A stretch of DNA of 55,754 bases from Candidatus Omnitrophota bacterium. GTDB taxonomy: Bacteria; Omnitrophota; Gorgyraeia; Aquiviventales; Aquiviventaceae. The notes beneath the pieces were generated by a model. The model had not been told where the DNA came from and ran no database searches. It worked only from the letters and a program-made list of their open reading frames with translations. The stretch's first letter is position 1. Every line of letters begins with the position of its first letter. Position numbers and translations under genes: made by a program. The stretch covers positions 1 through 55,754 of the forward strand of contig JAHFGX010000003.1 of NCBI GenBank assembly GCA_023247215.1, given 5' to 3'. Below, one piece after another: positions 8,789 to 18,446 of the stretch.

Positions 8789-9322
8789 GTGGTCGCCATG
8801 GATCACATTGACCTTCCAAGCGAATCCGTTGAATCCGCGCAACCGGTCGTCACACCGCCTCCGGCTCCCGCGACGACGGTAGTGCAGCGCGTCCAGAAGC
8901 CGGCGCCGCAGCCGAAGAAGAGCAACGGCGCGCCTTCAACCCTGTTCCAGGCCACGGGGCGACGCAAGGAATCCATCGCGCGGGTTCGCCTGACTCCGGG
9001 ATTGGGGAAAATCGTGGTCAATCGCAAGGAGCATGAAATCTATTTTCCCCGCGAGGCGCTTCGCTTAGCCATTCACCAGCCGTTGCTAGTGACCCATCAA
9101 TTGGGCAAGTTTGACGTGTCGGTGATCGTCACCGGCGGCGGGCTGGTGGGGCAGGCCGGGGCGATCCGCCTCGGCATCGCCCGGGCGCTGCTGCTGAGCG
9201 ATCCGACGTTGCGGGCGGGCCTGCGGGAAGCCGGGTTATTGACCCGCGATCCCCGGGCAAAAGAACGCAAAAAATACGGGCAGAAGGGAGCCCGCAAGCG
9301 GTTCCAGTGGACGAAGCGGTAA
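8789..9322 (+). CDS. rpsI: 30S ribosomal protein S9 with N-terminal extension
   Basis: The S9 domain begins around residue 51 ([19 protein letters not shown]) and ends with the canonical tail [17 protein letters not shown], whose last arginine reaches the P-site tRNA. The first ~48 residues are a Pro/Ala/Val-rich, low-complexity extension not found in standard S9 (about 130 residues; here 177). The start is set by TAGGAG 9 bases before GTG 8789; ATG 8798 is the alternative and would still leave most of the extension. It forms a bicistron with rplM. Confidence 0.95.
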   Translation: MVAMDHIDLPSESVESAQPVVTPPPAPATTVVQRVQKPAPQPKKSNGAPSTLFQATGRRKESIARVRLTPGLGKIVVNRKEHEIYFPREALRLAIHQPLLVTHQLGKFDVSVIVTGGGLVGQAGAIRLGIARALLLSDPTLRAGLREAGLLTRDPRAKERKKYGQKGARKRFQWTKR

Positions 9323-9388
9323 CGGCGTCAGCCGCGTCCGTGCATGCCTTCACAACGTGTGGACCATGACAGCGATCACACCTCATAG

Positions 9389-10432
9389 ATGGCCTCGACC
9401 CGCGTCGCAGTGGTCGGAGCGACTGGCTACACCGGCGAAGAGTTGCTCCGCCTGCTGCTGCATCATCCCGCAGTCCAACTCACCTACCTGGCCGCTTCGG
9501 CCAAGTGGGAACGGCCGACGCCTGTCTCGGACGTCTTCCCGCGTTTCGTAACTCATCTCGGTTGTTCGGATCTCCTGATTGAACCGTTGGACCCGGCCCG
9601 CCTCTTGAAGGCGAGCGACGCGGTCTTTCTCGCGCTTCCGCACGGCGAAGCCATGAAACTGGCTCCCGCGTTGGTGGAGGCTGGCAAGCGCGTCGTGGAT
9701 CTCAGCGGAGATTTCCGGCTGCGCGCTCCGAGCCTCTATCCCCAGTGGTATCACCTGGATCATGCCGCCCCAGCCTGGCTGACCGACACCCGGGTGGCGT
9801 ATGGCCTCTCCGAGTGGTGCCGGGAGGCGATTATGAAGGCCAAGCTGATTGCCAACCCTGGCTGCTATGCCACGAGCATCCTGTTGGCGGTGCTGCCCCT
9901 CTTCCACGCCGGGCTGGTCGAGGACAACGCTTTCATCGTGGACGCGAAGTCCGGGCTCTCCGGGGCGGGCCGGAAAGCGGAGACCTCCCTGTTGTTTTCC
10001 GAGATGAGCCAGAATCTCCGCGCCTACAAGGTCAACCAGCACCAGCACATGCCGGAGGTGCTGCAAGGCATTGAGCAATTCACCCGCCGGCAGGGCCGGA
10101 TGACCTTCGTGCCGCAGGTTATCCCGGTGCACCGGGGCATGCTCAGCATGATCTATCTGCGCACCCGCGCGACGCTGGAGGACGTGATGGCGGCGTATCA
10201 GCGCGCCTACCCGGCGGAGCGGACCCCGTTTGTGCGCGTGCAAGCCGGCAGGCTGCCAGAGCTCTGCGATGTGGTGGAAACCAATCGGTGCGACATCGGG
10301 ATCATGCATGACGGATCGGGGCAGCTGATCATCGCCAGCGCCTTGGACAACCTGACCAAAGGCGCCTCGGGCCAGGCCGTGCAAAACTTGAACCTCATGC
10401 TGGGCTATCCGGAAACCGCAGGGCTCGTCTGA
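9389..10432 (+). CDS. argC: N-acetyl-gamma-glutamyl-phosphate reductase
   Basis: Third step of arginine synthesis: NADPH-dependent reduction of N-acetylglutamyl phosphate. The 347-residue protein has the Rossmann motif VVGATGYTGEELLRLL at the N terminus, the LALPHGE and DLSGDFRL motifs, the catalytic cysteine C159 in ANPGCYATS, and HRGMLSMIY late in the sequence. Length is typical. It opens the long arg-lys run. The 66 bases before it hold no clear promoter, Shine-Dalgarno or ARG box that I can recognise. Its stop shares one base with the argJ start (TGATG). Confidence 0.96.
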   Translation: MASTRVAVVGATGYTGEELLRLLLHHPAVQLTYLAASAKWERPTPVSDVFPRFVTHLGCSDLLIEPLDPARLLKASDAVFLALPHGEAMKLAPALVEAGKRVVDLSGDFRLRAPSLYPQWYHLDHAAPAWLTDTRVAYGLSEWCREAIMKAKLIANPGCYATSILLAVLPLFHAGLVEDNAFIVDAKSGLSGAGRKAETSLLFSEMSQNLRAYKVNQHQHMPEVLQGIEQFTRRQGRMTFVPQVIPVHRGMLSMIYLRTRATLEDVMAAYQRAYPAERTPFVRVQAGRLPELCDVVETNRCDIGIMHDGSGQLIIASALDNLTKGASGQAVQNLNLMLGYPETAGLV

Positions 10433-11631
10433 TGCCATGGATGAACGGCGGGGTGACGGCGGCGCTGGGATTTGTGGCCGCCGGGATTCATGGCGGCATC
10501 AAGCGGGGGTTGAAGCCCGACCTGGCGCTGGTGCGGTCTGAGTCGCCGTCGGTGGCTGTGGGCACGCTGACGACCAACCGGGTCAAGGCGCCGCCGATCG
10601 TGATCAGTCAAGGCCGGCTGCGCAGCGGCCGGGCGGATGCCGTGCTCTTGAACAGCGGCTGCGCCAACTGCATGACCGGCGCGGCCGGCTACCAGGATGC
10701 CGTGCAGCTCAGCGGCGCGGTGGCGCGGCTATTGGGGCTGCCGTCGGAGCGGATCCTCGTGGCGTCCACCGGCATCATCGGCCGGCGGCTGCCGGCCCCC
10801 AAGCTGTTGCGGGCGATCCCCAACTTGGTTCGGGCAGCGTCGCGATCCGGCCATGCGAACGCCGCCCGCGCGATCCTGACGACGGACCAGCGCATTAAAG
10901 AGGCCGCCGTGGAAGCCCGCCTCGGCGGGAAGCTGTGCCGGCTCGGCGGCATGGCCAAAGGAGCCGGCATGATCGCGCCCTCGATGGCGACGATGTTGTG
11001 CGTCCTAACCACCGATGTGAAGATTGAAGCGGCATTCGCGCGTCGGCTGCTGCGCGAGGCGGTGGAGCAATCCTTCAACCGCATCAGCGTCGACGGCGAC
11101 ATGAGCACCAACGACTGCGTGTTCCTGTTGGCCAACGGACGCTCCGGGGTGTCCGTGCGGCCGGGCGCGCCAACCGCCCGGCAGTTCGCGCGGATGCTGC
11201 AGGCGGTCACCCATCGGCTGGCGTATTTGATCGTGCAGGACGGGGAAGGCGCCACACGGGTGGCCGCCATCCAGGTGGCCGGAGCGCGCACCGATCGCGA
11301 GGCGCTGGCCTGCGCGCGGGCGGTGGCGACCTCCAGCCTGGTGCAGACCATGCTGGCCAGCGGCGACCCGAATGTGGGCCGGATCGCCTCCGCGGCCGGC
11401 GCATCCGGCGCGCGGTTCGACCCAAAGCGCCTGGCCATCCAGATCGGCGGCCACACGGCGGTGGCGCGCGGAGTGGCCCGTCGCATTGGAAAAGAGCTGG
11501 CCAAGCAGATGTTCGGCTCGCGTGATGTCACGATCCGCTTGGATTTGGGCGCAGGCCGAGGGACGGCGCACATGACCACCTGCGATTTGACCGAGGCGTA
11601 CGTGCGGATCAACGCGTTTTATCCGACGTGA
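10432..11631 (+). CDS. argJ: Glutamate N-acetyltransferase / amino-acid acetyltransferase ArgJ
   Basis: Transfers the acetyl group from N-acetylornithine to glutamate, recycling acetyl groups; many ArgJ enzymes also use acetyl-CoA. The 399-residue precursor carries the self-cleavage site with the nucleophilic threonine T187 in MIAPSMATML, giving alpha and beta chains. Other family motifs are GTLTTNRVKAPP, NSGCANC and DGDMSTNDCV. Presence of argJ and absence of argA/argE in the run fit the cyclic pathway. It starts on the last base of argC. Whether it is mono- or bifunctional cannot be told from sequence alone. Confidence 0.95.
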   Translation: MPWMNGGVTAALGFVAAGIHGGIKRGLKPDLALVRSESPSVAVGTLTTNRVKAPPIVISQGRLRSGRADAVLLNSGCANCMTGAAGYQDAVQLSGAVARLLGLPSERILVASTGIIGRRLPAPKLLRAIPNLVRAASRSGHANAARAILTTDQRIKEAAVEARLGGKLCRLGGMAKGAGMIAPSMATMLCVLTTDVKIEAAFARRLLREAVEQSFNRISVDGDMSTNDCVFLLANGRSGVSVRPGAPTARQFARMLQAVTHRLAYLIVQDGEGATRVAAIQVAGARTDREALACARAVATSSLVQTMLASGDPNVGRIASAAGASGARFDPKRLAIQIGGHTAVARGVARRIGKELAKQMFGSRDVTIRLDLGAGRGTAHMTTCDLTEAYVRINAFYPT

Positions 11632-11641
11632 CGGGTATCTG

Positions 11642-12490
11642 ATGCAAGACGTGATCCGCAAAGCCGACATCTTGATTGAGGCGCTGCCGTACTTGCAGGC
11701 ATTCCGGGGCAAGGTGATCGTGGCCAAATACGGCGGCAGCGCCATTGACAATCCCACCGCCATGCGGGGCATTCTGCAGGACCTGGTGTTCTTGAGCGTC
11801 GTCGGGCTGCGGCCGATCCTGGTGCATGGCGGCGGGCCGGCGATTACGCGCAAGCTGGCGGCGCGCGGCCATGAGACGACCTTCATTGACGGCATGCGCG
11901 TCACGGACCGCGCCACGGTGCAATTGGTGGATGACGCGCTGACCGAAGTGAACCATCGCCTCGTGCGGCAGGTTCGCTTGCTGGGCGGGCAGGCCCAGGG
12001 TGTGGTGGCGCACGACCGGGTGGTCGTCGCCAGCCCGCACCCGCGCGCGAAGGAGCTGGGGTTCGTCGGCTTGGTCCGCCGTGTCCGCGCGGCGCGCCTC
12101 CGGGCCATCCTGGGGCGGCACGTCGTTCCGGTGGTGTCGCCGATCGGCTCGGCCGGCCGGCAGCGGTACAACATCAACGCCGACACCGTCGCCAGCCATG
12201 TGGCCGCCGAGCTGCGCGCCGAGAAGCTGGTCTTGCTGACCAACGTCCGGGGCATCTTGCGCAAGCCCGGCCACGTGGAGTCGCTGTTGTCCACCGTCTC
12301 GGTGAAGGAGACCGCGCGGCTGGTGAAGTCCGGCGTGGTGCAGAGCGGGATGATTCCGAAAGTGGCGGCATGTGTTGAGGCGCTGCAGCATGGCGTGAAG
12401 AAAGCGCACATTATTGACGCGGCGATCCCGCACGCGATGCTGCTGGAAATTTTCACCAAGCAAGGGATCGGCACGGAGATTATCCGCTGA
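11642..12490 (+). CDS. argB: Acetylglutamate kinase
   Basis: Phosphorylates N-acetylglutamate, the step often feedback-inhibited by arginine. The 282-residue protein has the kinase glycine motifs KYGGSAI and LVHGGGPAI, a substrate segment IDGMRVTD, YNINADTVA for nucleotide binding, and the GMIPKVAACVEAL lysine/helix. The N-terminal helix (MQDVIRKADILIEALPYLQ) is the type found in hexameric, arginine-sensitive ArgB enzymes, so arginine feedback is plausible. It lies 10 bases after argJ and shares a base with the argD start. Confidence 0.95.
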   Translation: MQDVIRKADILIEALPYLQAFRGKVIVAKYGGSAIDNPTAMRGILQDLVFLSVVGLRPILVHGGGPAITRKLAARGHETTFIDGMRVTDRATVQLVDDALTEVNHRLVRQVRLLGGQAQGVVAHDRVVVASPHPRAKELGFVGLVRRVRAARLRAILGRHVVPVVSPIGSAGRQRYNINADTVASHVAAELRAEKLVLLTNVRGILRKPGHVESLLSTVSVKETARLVKSGVVQSGMIPKVAACVEALQHGVKKAHIIDAAIPHAMLLEIFTKQGIGTEIIR

Positions 12491-13695
12491 TGGCCGGCAC
12501 CACGCGGGACGTGATCGCCCACTATGACCGGTACGTGATGAACACGTACGTCCGGACGCCGCTGGTCCTCACCAAAGGCAAGGGCAGCCGCGTGTGGGAT
12601 CTCGAAGGGCGCGAGTACCTGGACCTGTTCCCGGGCTGGGGTGTGAGCGGGCTGGGGCATTGCCATCCGTGGATCATGAAAGCGCTGCGGGGGCAGTCCG
12701 GCCGCCTGGTCCACGTGCCGAACAATTACTATCACCCGGCGCAGGCCAAGCTGGCGAAGAAACTGGTGAGCCTGGCGTTCGACGGGAAAGCGTTCTTCGC
12801 CAACAGCGGCGCGGAGGTGGTGGAAGCCGCCATCAAGCTGGCGCGGCGATGGGGGCAGGCTCAGACGCCGCCCACGCATGAAATCATCGTCATGGAGCGC
12901 TCCTTCCACGGCCGCACGATGGGCGCGCTCAGCGCGACCGGCCAGCCGAAGTACCAGGAGGGATTCGGCCCGCTGCTGCCGGGATTCGTCTGCGTGCCCT
13001 TCGGCGATCTCGACGCGGTGAAGCGCGCCGTGACGCCGCAGACCTGCGCCATCCTGCTGGAGCCGATCCAGGGCGAGGGCGGCGTGCGCGTGGCCGCGCC
13101 GGAGTTTTTACGCGGCGTCCGGCAGGTGGCGGAGCAGCATCGCCTGCTGGTGATGTACGATGAGATCCAAACCGGCATGGGCCGGACCGGGACGTGGTTT
13201 GCGTTCCAACAGACCGGCATCGAGCCGGACGTGCTGCTGCTGGCCAAAACGCTGGGCGGCGGGGTGCCCATCGGCGCGATGATCGCCAAGCGCGCCATCG
13301 CCGGTGTGCTGACGCCGGGCACGCACGCCTCCACCTTCGGCGGCAACCCGCTGGTGGCGGTGTCGGCGTTGGCGGCGTGCGAGGTGATCGAGCGGCAAAA
13401 ATTGCTGGACCGGGCGACCCAATTCGGACGGGTGGCGCGCGAGCGGTTGGCGGCGCTGCAGGCCCGTTGCCCGATCATCGCCGAGGTGCGAGGGATGGGG
13501 CTGATGATCGGGATTGAGCTGCGCGTGAACGGGGGGCCACTCGTCGAGGCGTGCCGCGCCCAGCGGGTGTTGATCAACTGCACGCAGGAGCGGGTGCTGC
13601 GGATCCTGCCGGCGCTGACTATCACGCGGGCGCAGTTGGATCGGGGATTGGACGTCTTGGAGCGCGTGCTGCTGGAGTCGGCATCTCATGCATGA
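12490..13695 (+). CDS. argD: Acetylornithine aminotransferase
   Basis: PLP-dependent class III aminotransferase that makes N-acetylornithine from the semialdehyde. The 401-residue protein has NSGAEVVEAAIKLAR (PLP phosphate site), the SFHGRT motif, MYDEIQTGMGRTG, and the PLP lysine K253 in LLAKTLGGGVPIGA. Enzymes of this group often also act as succinyldiaminopimelate aminotransferase, but that step is bypassed here by DapL. Length is normal. The 3' end overlaps argF by 8 bases. Confidence 0.95.
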   Translation: MAGTTRDVIAHYDRYVMNTYVRTPLVLTKGKGSRVWDLEGREYLDLFPGWGVSGLGHCHPWIMKALRGQSGRLVHVPNNYYHPAQAKLAKKLVSLAFDGKAFFANSGAEVVEAAIKLARRWGQAQTPPTHEIIVMERSFHGRTMGALSATGQPKYQEGFGPLLPGFVCVPFGDLDAVKRAVTPQTCAILLEPIQGEGGVRVAAPEFLRGVRQVAEQHRLLVMYDEIQTGMGRTGTWFAFQQTGIEPDVLLLAKTLGGGVPIGAMIAKRAIAGVLTPGTHASTFGGNPLVAVSALAACEVIERQKLLDRATQFGRVARERLAALQARCPIIAEVRGMGLMIGIELRVNGGPLVEACRAQRVLINCTQERVLRILPALTITRAQLDRGLDVLERVLLESASHA

Positions 13696-14608
13696 CATTT
13701 TACGAGTCACGGACCTTTCGGCGGAGGAGCTGACGGCCGCGCTGCGGTTGGCCGCGCGCTGCAAGCGGTCTCCTCGCCTCGGTCAGGGCGTGTTGGCGGG
13801 CCGGGCGCTGGCCCTGGTGTTTCAAAAGCCCTCCGTGCGCACCCGCGTGTCGTTTGAAGTGGCGGCGGTCCAGATGGGCGGGACGGCCATCTACCTCGGC
13901 CCTGAGGACATCCAATTGAACCACCGGGAGCCGGTGCAGGACGTGGCGCGCACCCTCTCGCGGTACGTGGACGGCATCATCGTGCGTACCTTCGGGCATG
14001 AAGACGCGGAAGCCTTCGCGCGCTGGGCCTCGGTGCCGGTGATCAACGGCCTCTCCGCGCTGCACCATCCCTGCCAGGCGGTGGCGGACCTGCTGACGAT
14101 CCACGAGCGCTTCGGCCGGCTGCGCGGGCTCACCGTGGGATACGTGGGCGATGGCAACAACGTGCTCCATTCGTTGATGGAGGCGTGCGGGATGCTGGGG
14201 GTGCACCTGCGCGTGGCGACCCCGGCGCGCTATCGGCCGGACCGCGCGCTCTGGGCGGACGGCCTCGTGCGCGCCAAGCGCCACGGCGCGACCCTCATAT
14301 GGTACGATGATTCGCGCGATGCGGTTCGAGGCGCCCAGGTGCTCTACACCGACGTGTGGGCGAGCATGGGGCAGGAGCACGAGCGGGCCGTGCGGCTCAA
14401 AGCGTTTCGGTCGTTTCAAATCAACGCCGGCCTGCTGAAGCTGGCGGCCCGTACCGCGATTGTCTTACACTGCCTGCCGGCGCATCGCGGCGAAGAGATC
14501 ACCGCGGACGTGGTCGAAGGGCCGCGCTCCGTCGTGTTCGACCAAGCGGAAAACCGCTTGCACGCGCAGAAGGCGTTGCTCATGATGGTGTTGGGAGAGA
14601 AACGATGA
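13688..14608 (+). CDS. argF: Ornithine carbamoyltransferase
   Basis: Makes citrulline from ornithine and carbamoyl phosphate. The 306-residue protein shows the carbamoyl-phosphate motif as PSVRTRVSFE (SVRTR in place of the common STRTR), LHHPCQAVADLLT, the YVGDGNNV domain-2 motif, and the ornithine-site HCLPAHRGEEI. Length is standard. The SVRTR variant is known in the family and should not abolish activity. ATG 13688 lies within the argD end, and the stop overlaps argG by 4 bases. Confidence 0.96.
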   Translation: MHDILRVTDLSAEELTAALRLAARCKRSPRLGQGVLAGRALALVFQKPSVRTRVSFEVAAVQMGGTAIYLGPEDIQLNHREPVQDVARTLSRYVDGIIVRTFGHEDAEAFARWASVPVINGLSALHHPCQAVADLLTIHERFGRLRGLTVGYVGDGNNVLHSLMEACGMLGVHLRVATPARYRPDRALWADGLVRAKRHGATLIWYDDSRDAVRGAQVLYTDVWASMGQEHERAVRLKAFRSFQINAGLLKLAARTAIVLHCLPAHRGEEITADVVEGPRSVVFDQAENRLHAQKALLMMVLGEKR

Positions 14609-15789
14609 AGACCGTGGTCTTGGCGTATTCCGGGGGGCTGGACACCTCCGTCTGCGTGCGGTGGCTGGCGGATCGCGGCTACCGGGTCGTCGCGTTCATG
14701 GCCGACGTCGGCCAAGGCGAGCCGTCGCAGCGGGTGCTCTCGCGGGCCAAGATCGCCGGCGCGTCGCAGGTGATCGTCAAAGATTTGCGGAAGGAATTCG
14801 CCCAAGATTACGTGCTGCCGGCGCTCCAGGCACACGCCGTCTATGAAGGCAAGTACCTCTTGGCGACGGCGCTCTCCCGTCCGCTGATCGCGAAGCATTT
14901 AGTGGAGGCGGCGCGCGCGGCGAACGCGGACGCAGTGGCGCACGGCTGCACCGGCAAGGGCAATGATCAGGTCCGGTTTGAAGTGTCGGTGCGGGCGCTG
15001 GACCCGCGCTTGCAGGTGCTGGCACCGTTGCGGGTGTGGGAGTTCCGCTCCCGCGAAGAAGAGATCGCGTACTGTGCGCGCCATCGCATTCCCATTGACG
15101 TGACGCGGAAGAGCCCCTACAGCATTGACCGGAACTTGTGGGGGGTGAGCGTCGAAGCCGGGGTCCTCGAGGACCCGTGGCGCGAGCCGCCGCTGGACAG
15201 CTTTCAATTTGTCAGCTCGCCGGAGCGCGCGCCGTCTCGCGCCGAGGTGGTCACTGTGGAGTTTCGGGGGGGCGTGCCGATCCGGTTGAACGGAACGCGG
15301 CTGGCCCTGGTGCCGTTGATTGACGCGCTCAACCGGATCGGGGCACGGCACGGCGTCGGGCGCACGGAGCTGATCGAGAGCCGCGTGGTGGGCATCAAGT
15401 CCCGGGAAGTGTATGAAGCGCCGGCGGCCCAGATCTTGTGGGAAGCGCACGGGGAATTGGAGCGGCTGGTGTTTGACCGCGAGTTGCTGCATTTCAAGCA
15501 ATCGCTGGGGCCGAAATACGCCGAGCTCGTCTATAACGGCCTGTGGTTCACGCCGCTGCGCGCGGCGCTGGATGCGTGCATCGGCTTCACCCAGCAGCGC
15601 GTCACCGGAGCGGTGCGGTTGAAGCTCTTCAAGGGGTCCTGCCAGGTGATCGGGCGGCGCTCGCCGCACAGCTTGTATCGCGAGCGGCTGGCCACCTACT
15701 CGGCAAAGGACCAGTTCGACCATGGGGCGGCGGAAGGATTCATCAAACTGTTTGGGTTGCCGTATGAAAGCGCGAACCTCTCAAAATAA
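14605..15789 (+). CDS. argG: Argininosuccinate synthase
   Basis: ATP-dependent joining of citrulline and aspartate. The 394-residue protein starts MKTVVLAYSGGLDTSV with the P-loop SGGLDTS, followed by AFMADVGQGE, the citrulline/aspartate loop HGCTGKGNDQVRFE, and the conserved SPYSIDRNLWG. ATG 14605 overlaps the argF stop (ATGA) and follows GGGAGAG at good spacing; an upstream in-frame extension inside argF is not used. Length is typical (about 395-405). Confidence 0.97.
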   Translation: MKTVVLAYSGGLDTSVCVRWLADRGYRVVAFMADVGQGEPSQRVLSRAKIAGASQVIVKDLRKEFAQDYVLPALQAHAVYEGKYLLATALSRPLIAKHLVEAARAANADAVAHGCTGKGNDQVRFEVSVRALDPRLQVLAPLRVWEFRSREEEIAYCARHRIPIDVTRKSPYSIDRNLWGVSVEAGVLEDPWREPPLDSFQFVSSPERAPSRAEVVTVEFRGGVPIRLNGTRLALVPLIDALNRIGARHGVGRTELIESRVVGIKSREVYEAPAAQILWEAHGELERLVFDRELLHFKQSLGPKYAELVYNGLWFTPLRAALDACIGFTQQRVTGAVRLKLFKGSCQVIGRRSPHSLYRERLATYSAKDQFDHGAAEGFIKLFGLPYESANLSK

Positions 15790-17164
15790 ATTGTGGGGTG
15801 GACGGTTCCGCAAGCCCACGGATCCCCGCGTCGAGCGCTTCACCTCGAGCATTGGGGTGGACGCGCGCCTGGCGCGCTACGACGTGCGGGGCTCCATCGC
15901 GCACGCCCGGATGCTGGGCGCCTGCGGCCTCTTGTCGCGCGCGGAAGCGGCCCGGCTCGTGGGAGGGTTGACCAAGCTGCTGCGCGCGATTGAGCGGGGC
16001 GCGTTCAAGCCCGACCCGCGTGCCGAAGACATTCACACGCAAATCGAGACGATGTTGAAGGCGATGATCGGCCCGGTGGCCAACAAGCTCCATACCGCCC
16101 GCAGCCGCAACGATCAGGTGGCGCTGGACCTGCGCCTCTATTGCCGGGATGTGGCGGAGCAGCTGGACGGGCAAATCGCCGCCTTGCAGCGCGCGCTGGT
16201 GGACGCGGCCGCAGCGCATCAGGACGTCGTGATCCCCGGCTATACCCATTTGCAGCGCGCGCAGCCCGTGCTGCTGGCGCACCACCTGTTGGCCTACGTC
16301 GAGATGCTGCAGCGCGACCGCGGGCGGCTCGCCGATGCTAAAGGACGGATCAACATTTCGCCGTTGGGCGCCGGGGCGCTGGCGGGGACCTCGCTGCCGA
16401 TCAACCGCCGCGCCGTCGCGCGGGCCTTGGGCATGAGCGGGGTTGCGGGGAACAGCCTGGATGCCGTGTCGGACCGGGATTTCGCCGTGGAGCTGGTGTC
16501 GGCGCTGGCGCTGCTGGGGGTGCATCTGTCCCGATTCGCCGAGGATCTCATTCTCTGGGCGACGGAGGAGTTCGGCATCCTGGAGCTGGACGACGCGTTT
16601 GCCACCGGCTCCAGCCTGATGCCGCAGAAGAAAAACCCGGACGTGCTGGAGCTGATCCGCGGGCAGGCCGGCATCATCCTGGGCGGCTGCACCGCGCTGC
16701 TCACCATGCTCAAAGGGCTGCCGCTGGCGTATAATCGGGATTTGCAGTGGGACAAGGCCGTCGTCTTCCAGGCGGTGGACGCCTCCTCGTCGGCCGTCGG
16801 CGTGCTGATCCCATTTGTGCAGCACCTGCGCATCCGGCGGAGCCGGATCGGCCGGCTGCTGGAATCGGATGAGCTGTGCGCCACGGACATTGCTGAAGAG
16901 CTGGTCCGGCACGGCGTGGCATTCCGGACCGCCCATGAAGCGGTCGGCCGGGTGGTGCGCGAAGCGGCGGTCCGCGGCCGGCGGGTGCGCGACGTGGCGG
17001 CGGCATCGCTGCCGCTGTTCGTGCGGGGCCTGGATGCGCGGGCGCTTCGGCGATTGGACCCGCGCCAGTCCGTGGCGCGTAAGGTCAGCGAGGGCGGGAC
17101 CGGCCCGCGGCAGGTCCGGCAGGCGATCGCGCAATGGCGCCGGCGTTTGCGCCCGGCGAGGTGA
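15764..17164 (+). CDS. argH: Argininosuccinate lyase
   Basis: Last arginine step, splitting argininosuccinate to arginine and fumarate. The 466-residue protein begins near [15 protein letters not shown], has the EDIHTQIE segment, [23 protein letters not shown], and the fumarase-superfamily signature [12 protein letters not shown] with the catalytic serine. The start at 15764 lies 26 bases inside argG; an in-frame ATG at 15722 would give an unusual N terminus. The C-terminal ~30 residues are very Arg-rich. Length is normal (about 455-470). Confidence 0.96.
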   Translation: MKARTSQNKLWGGRFRKPTDPRVERFTSSIGVDARLARYDVRGSIAHARMLGACGLLSRAEAARLVGGLTKLLRAIERGAFKPDPRAEDIHTQIETMLKAMIGPVANKLHTARSRNDQVALDLRLYCRDVAEQLDGQIAALQRALVDAAAAHQDVVIPGYTHLQRAQPVLLAHHLLAYVEMLQRDRGRLADAKGRINISPLGAGALAGTSLPINRRAVARALGMSGVAGNSLDAVSDRDFAVELVSALALLGVHLSRFAEDLILWATEEFGILELDDAFATGSSLMPQKKNPDVLELIRGQAGIILGGCTALLTMLKGLPLAYNRDLQWDKAVVFQAVDASSSAVGVLIPFVQHLRIRRSRIGRLLESDELCATDIAEELVRHGVAFRTAHEAVGRVVREAAVRGRRVRDVAAASLPLFVRGLDARALRRLDPRQSVARKVSEGGTGPRQVRQAIAQWRRRLRPAR

Positions 17165-17173
17165 GTATCAGCC

Positions 17174-18442
17174 ATGCATGATTTTCATGTGAGACGCGGA
17201 CAACTCTATTGCGAGCAGGTGCCGGTCGACCGTATTGCCTCGGCCGTCGGCACGCCGGTCTACATCTACAGCCACCACACGCTGCTGGACCATTTCCACA
17301 AGCTCCGGCGCGCGTTCCGGGCGCTGCAGCCGCGGATCTGTTTCTCCGTGAAGGCCAACGGCAACCTGGCGATCTTAACACTCCTGGTCCAGGAAGGCGC
17401 CGGGCTGGACATCGTCTCCGGCGGGGAGCTGTTCCGGGCGCTTCGCGCTGGTTGTCCGCCGGGCCGCATCGTCTTCGCCAGCGTGGGCAAGAGTTCGGAG
17501 GAGATCCGCGAAGCGCTGCGGCGGAAGATCTTCTGCTTCAACGTGGAGTCGATCCCTGAGCTCCTGGCGATTAATGCGGAAGCGCGCCGGTTGGGCTGCG
17601 CGGCGCCCGTGGCCCTGCGGATCAATCCAAACGTGGACGCCCACACCCACCGCTACATCACGACGGGCACGGCCGAGAGCAAGTTCGGCGTCAGCCTGGA
17701 GGCCGCGGAGGCGTTTATCCTGCGGCGGTGGCGCGAGGTGCCGGCCATCACGCTGTTGGGGTTCCATCTCCATATCGGATCGCAGATCACCAAGTCCGCT
17801 CCGTTCCTGAAAGCGATCCGGCGCGTGGGGGCGCTGATCCGGCGCGTCCGGCGGGCCGGGGTGGACGTGGACTATTTGAACCTGGGCGGCGGGTTGGGGA
17901 TCGTCTACAAAGACGAGCGGCCGCAGACCGCGGAGGCCTTTGCGAACGCGGTCATCCCGGTGATTCAGCGGCTCAAGGTGCGCCTGATCCTGGAGCCGGG
18001 CCGGTTCATCGTCGGCAACGCCGGCATCCTGGTGACGCAGGTGCTCTACGTGAAGCCGATGCGCACGCGGGACTTCGCCGTCGTGGATGCCGGCATGAAT
18101 GACCTCATCCGGCCGGCGCTGTATGGCGCGTATCATGAAGTCGCGCCGACGAAGCGGAACGGCCAGACCGCGACGCGCCTGTATGACGTGGTGGGTCCGA
18201 TCTGCGAAAGCGCGGATGTGCTGGCGCGCGAGCGCCGGCTGCCGGTGCTCAAACCGGGCCGCCGGCTCGCGATCTTCGGCGCCGGGGCCTATGGGTTCGT
18301 GATGGCCTCGAACTACAACGGCCGCCCGCGTGCGGCCGAGGTGCTGGTGAAGAACCGCCGGTGGTTCATCATCCGCCGGCGCGAGACGCCGGAAGATTTG
18401 CTGCGGCAGGACGTCATTCCGTCGGCGCTGGTGAAGAGTTAA
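17174..18442 (+). CDS. lysA: Diaminopimelate decarboxylase
   Basis: Decarboxylates meso-diaminopimelate to lysine. The 422-residue fold-III PLP enzyme has the PLP lysine K60 in FSVKANGN, the HIGSQI motif, NLGGGLGI, the phosphate-binding EPGRFIVGNAG, and the second active-site motif GPICESADVL with cysteine. It joins the arginine genes to the diaminopimelate genes without a break (9 bases after argH, 4 before dapF). Confidence 0.96.
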   Translation: MHDFHVRRGQLYCEQVPVDRIASAVGTPVYIYSHHTLLDHFHKLRRAFRALQPRICFSVKANGNLAILTLLVQEGAGLDIVSGGELFRALRAGCPPGRIVFASVGKSSEEIREALRRKIFCFNVESIPELLAINAEARRLGCAAPVALRINPNVDAHTHRYITTGTAESKFGVSLEAAEAFILRRWREVPAITLLGFHLHIGSQITKSAPFLKAIRRVGALIRRVRRAGVDVDYLNLGGGLGIVYKDERPQTAEAFANAVIPVIQRLKVRLILEPGRFIVGNAGILVTQVLYVKPMRTRDFAVVDAGMNDLIRPALYGAYHEVAPTKRNGQTATRLYDVVGPICESADVLARERRLPVLKPGRRLAIFGAGAYGFVMASNYNGRPRAAEVLVKNRRWFIIRRRETPEDLLRQDVIPSALVKS

Positions 18443-18446
18443 AGAC

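Noticed and set aside
11005..12909. 634-codon minus-strand open frame opposite argJ-argB-argD
   Set aside because: Spans three well-supported plus-strand genes, has low-complexity Arg/Ala/Thr composition and no motif; typical of high-G+C antisense frames.
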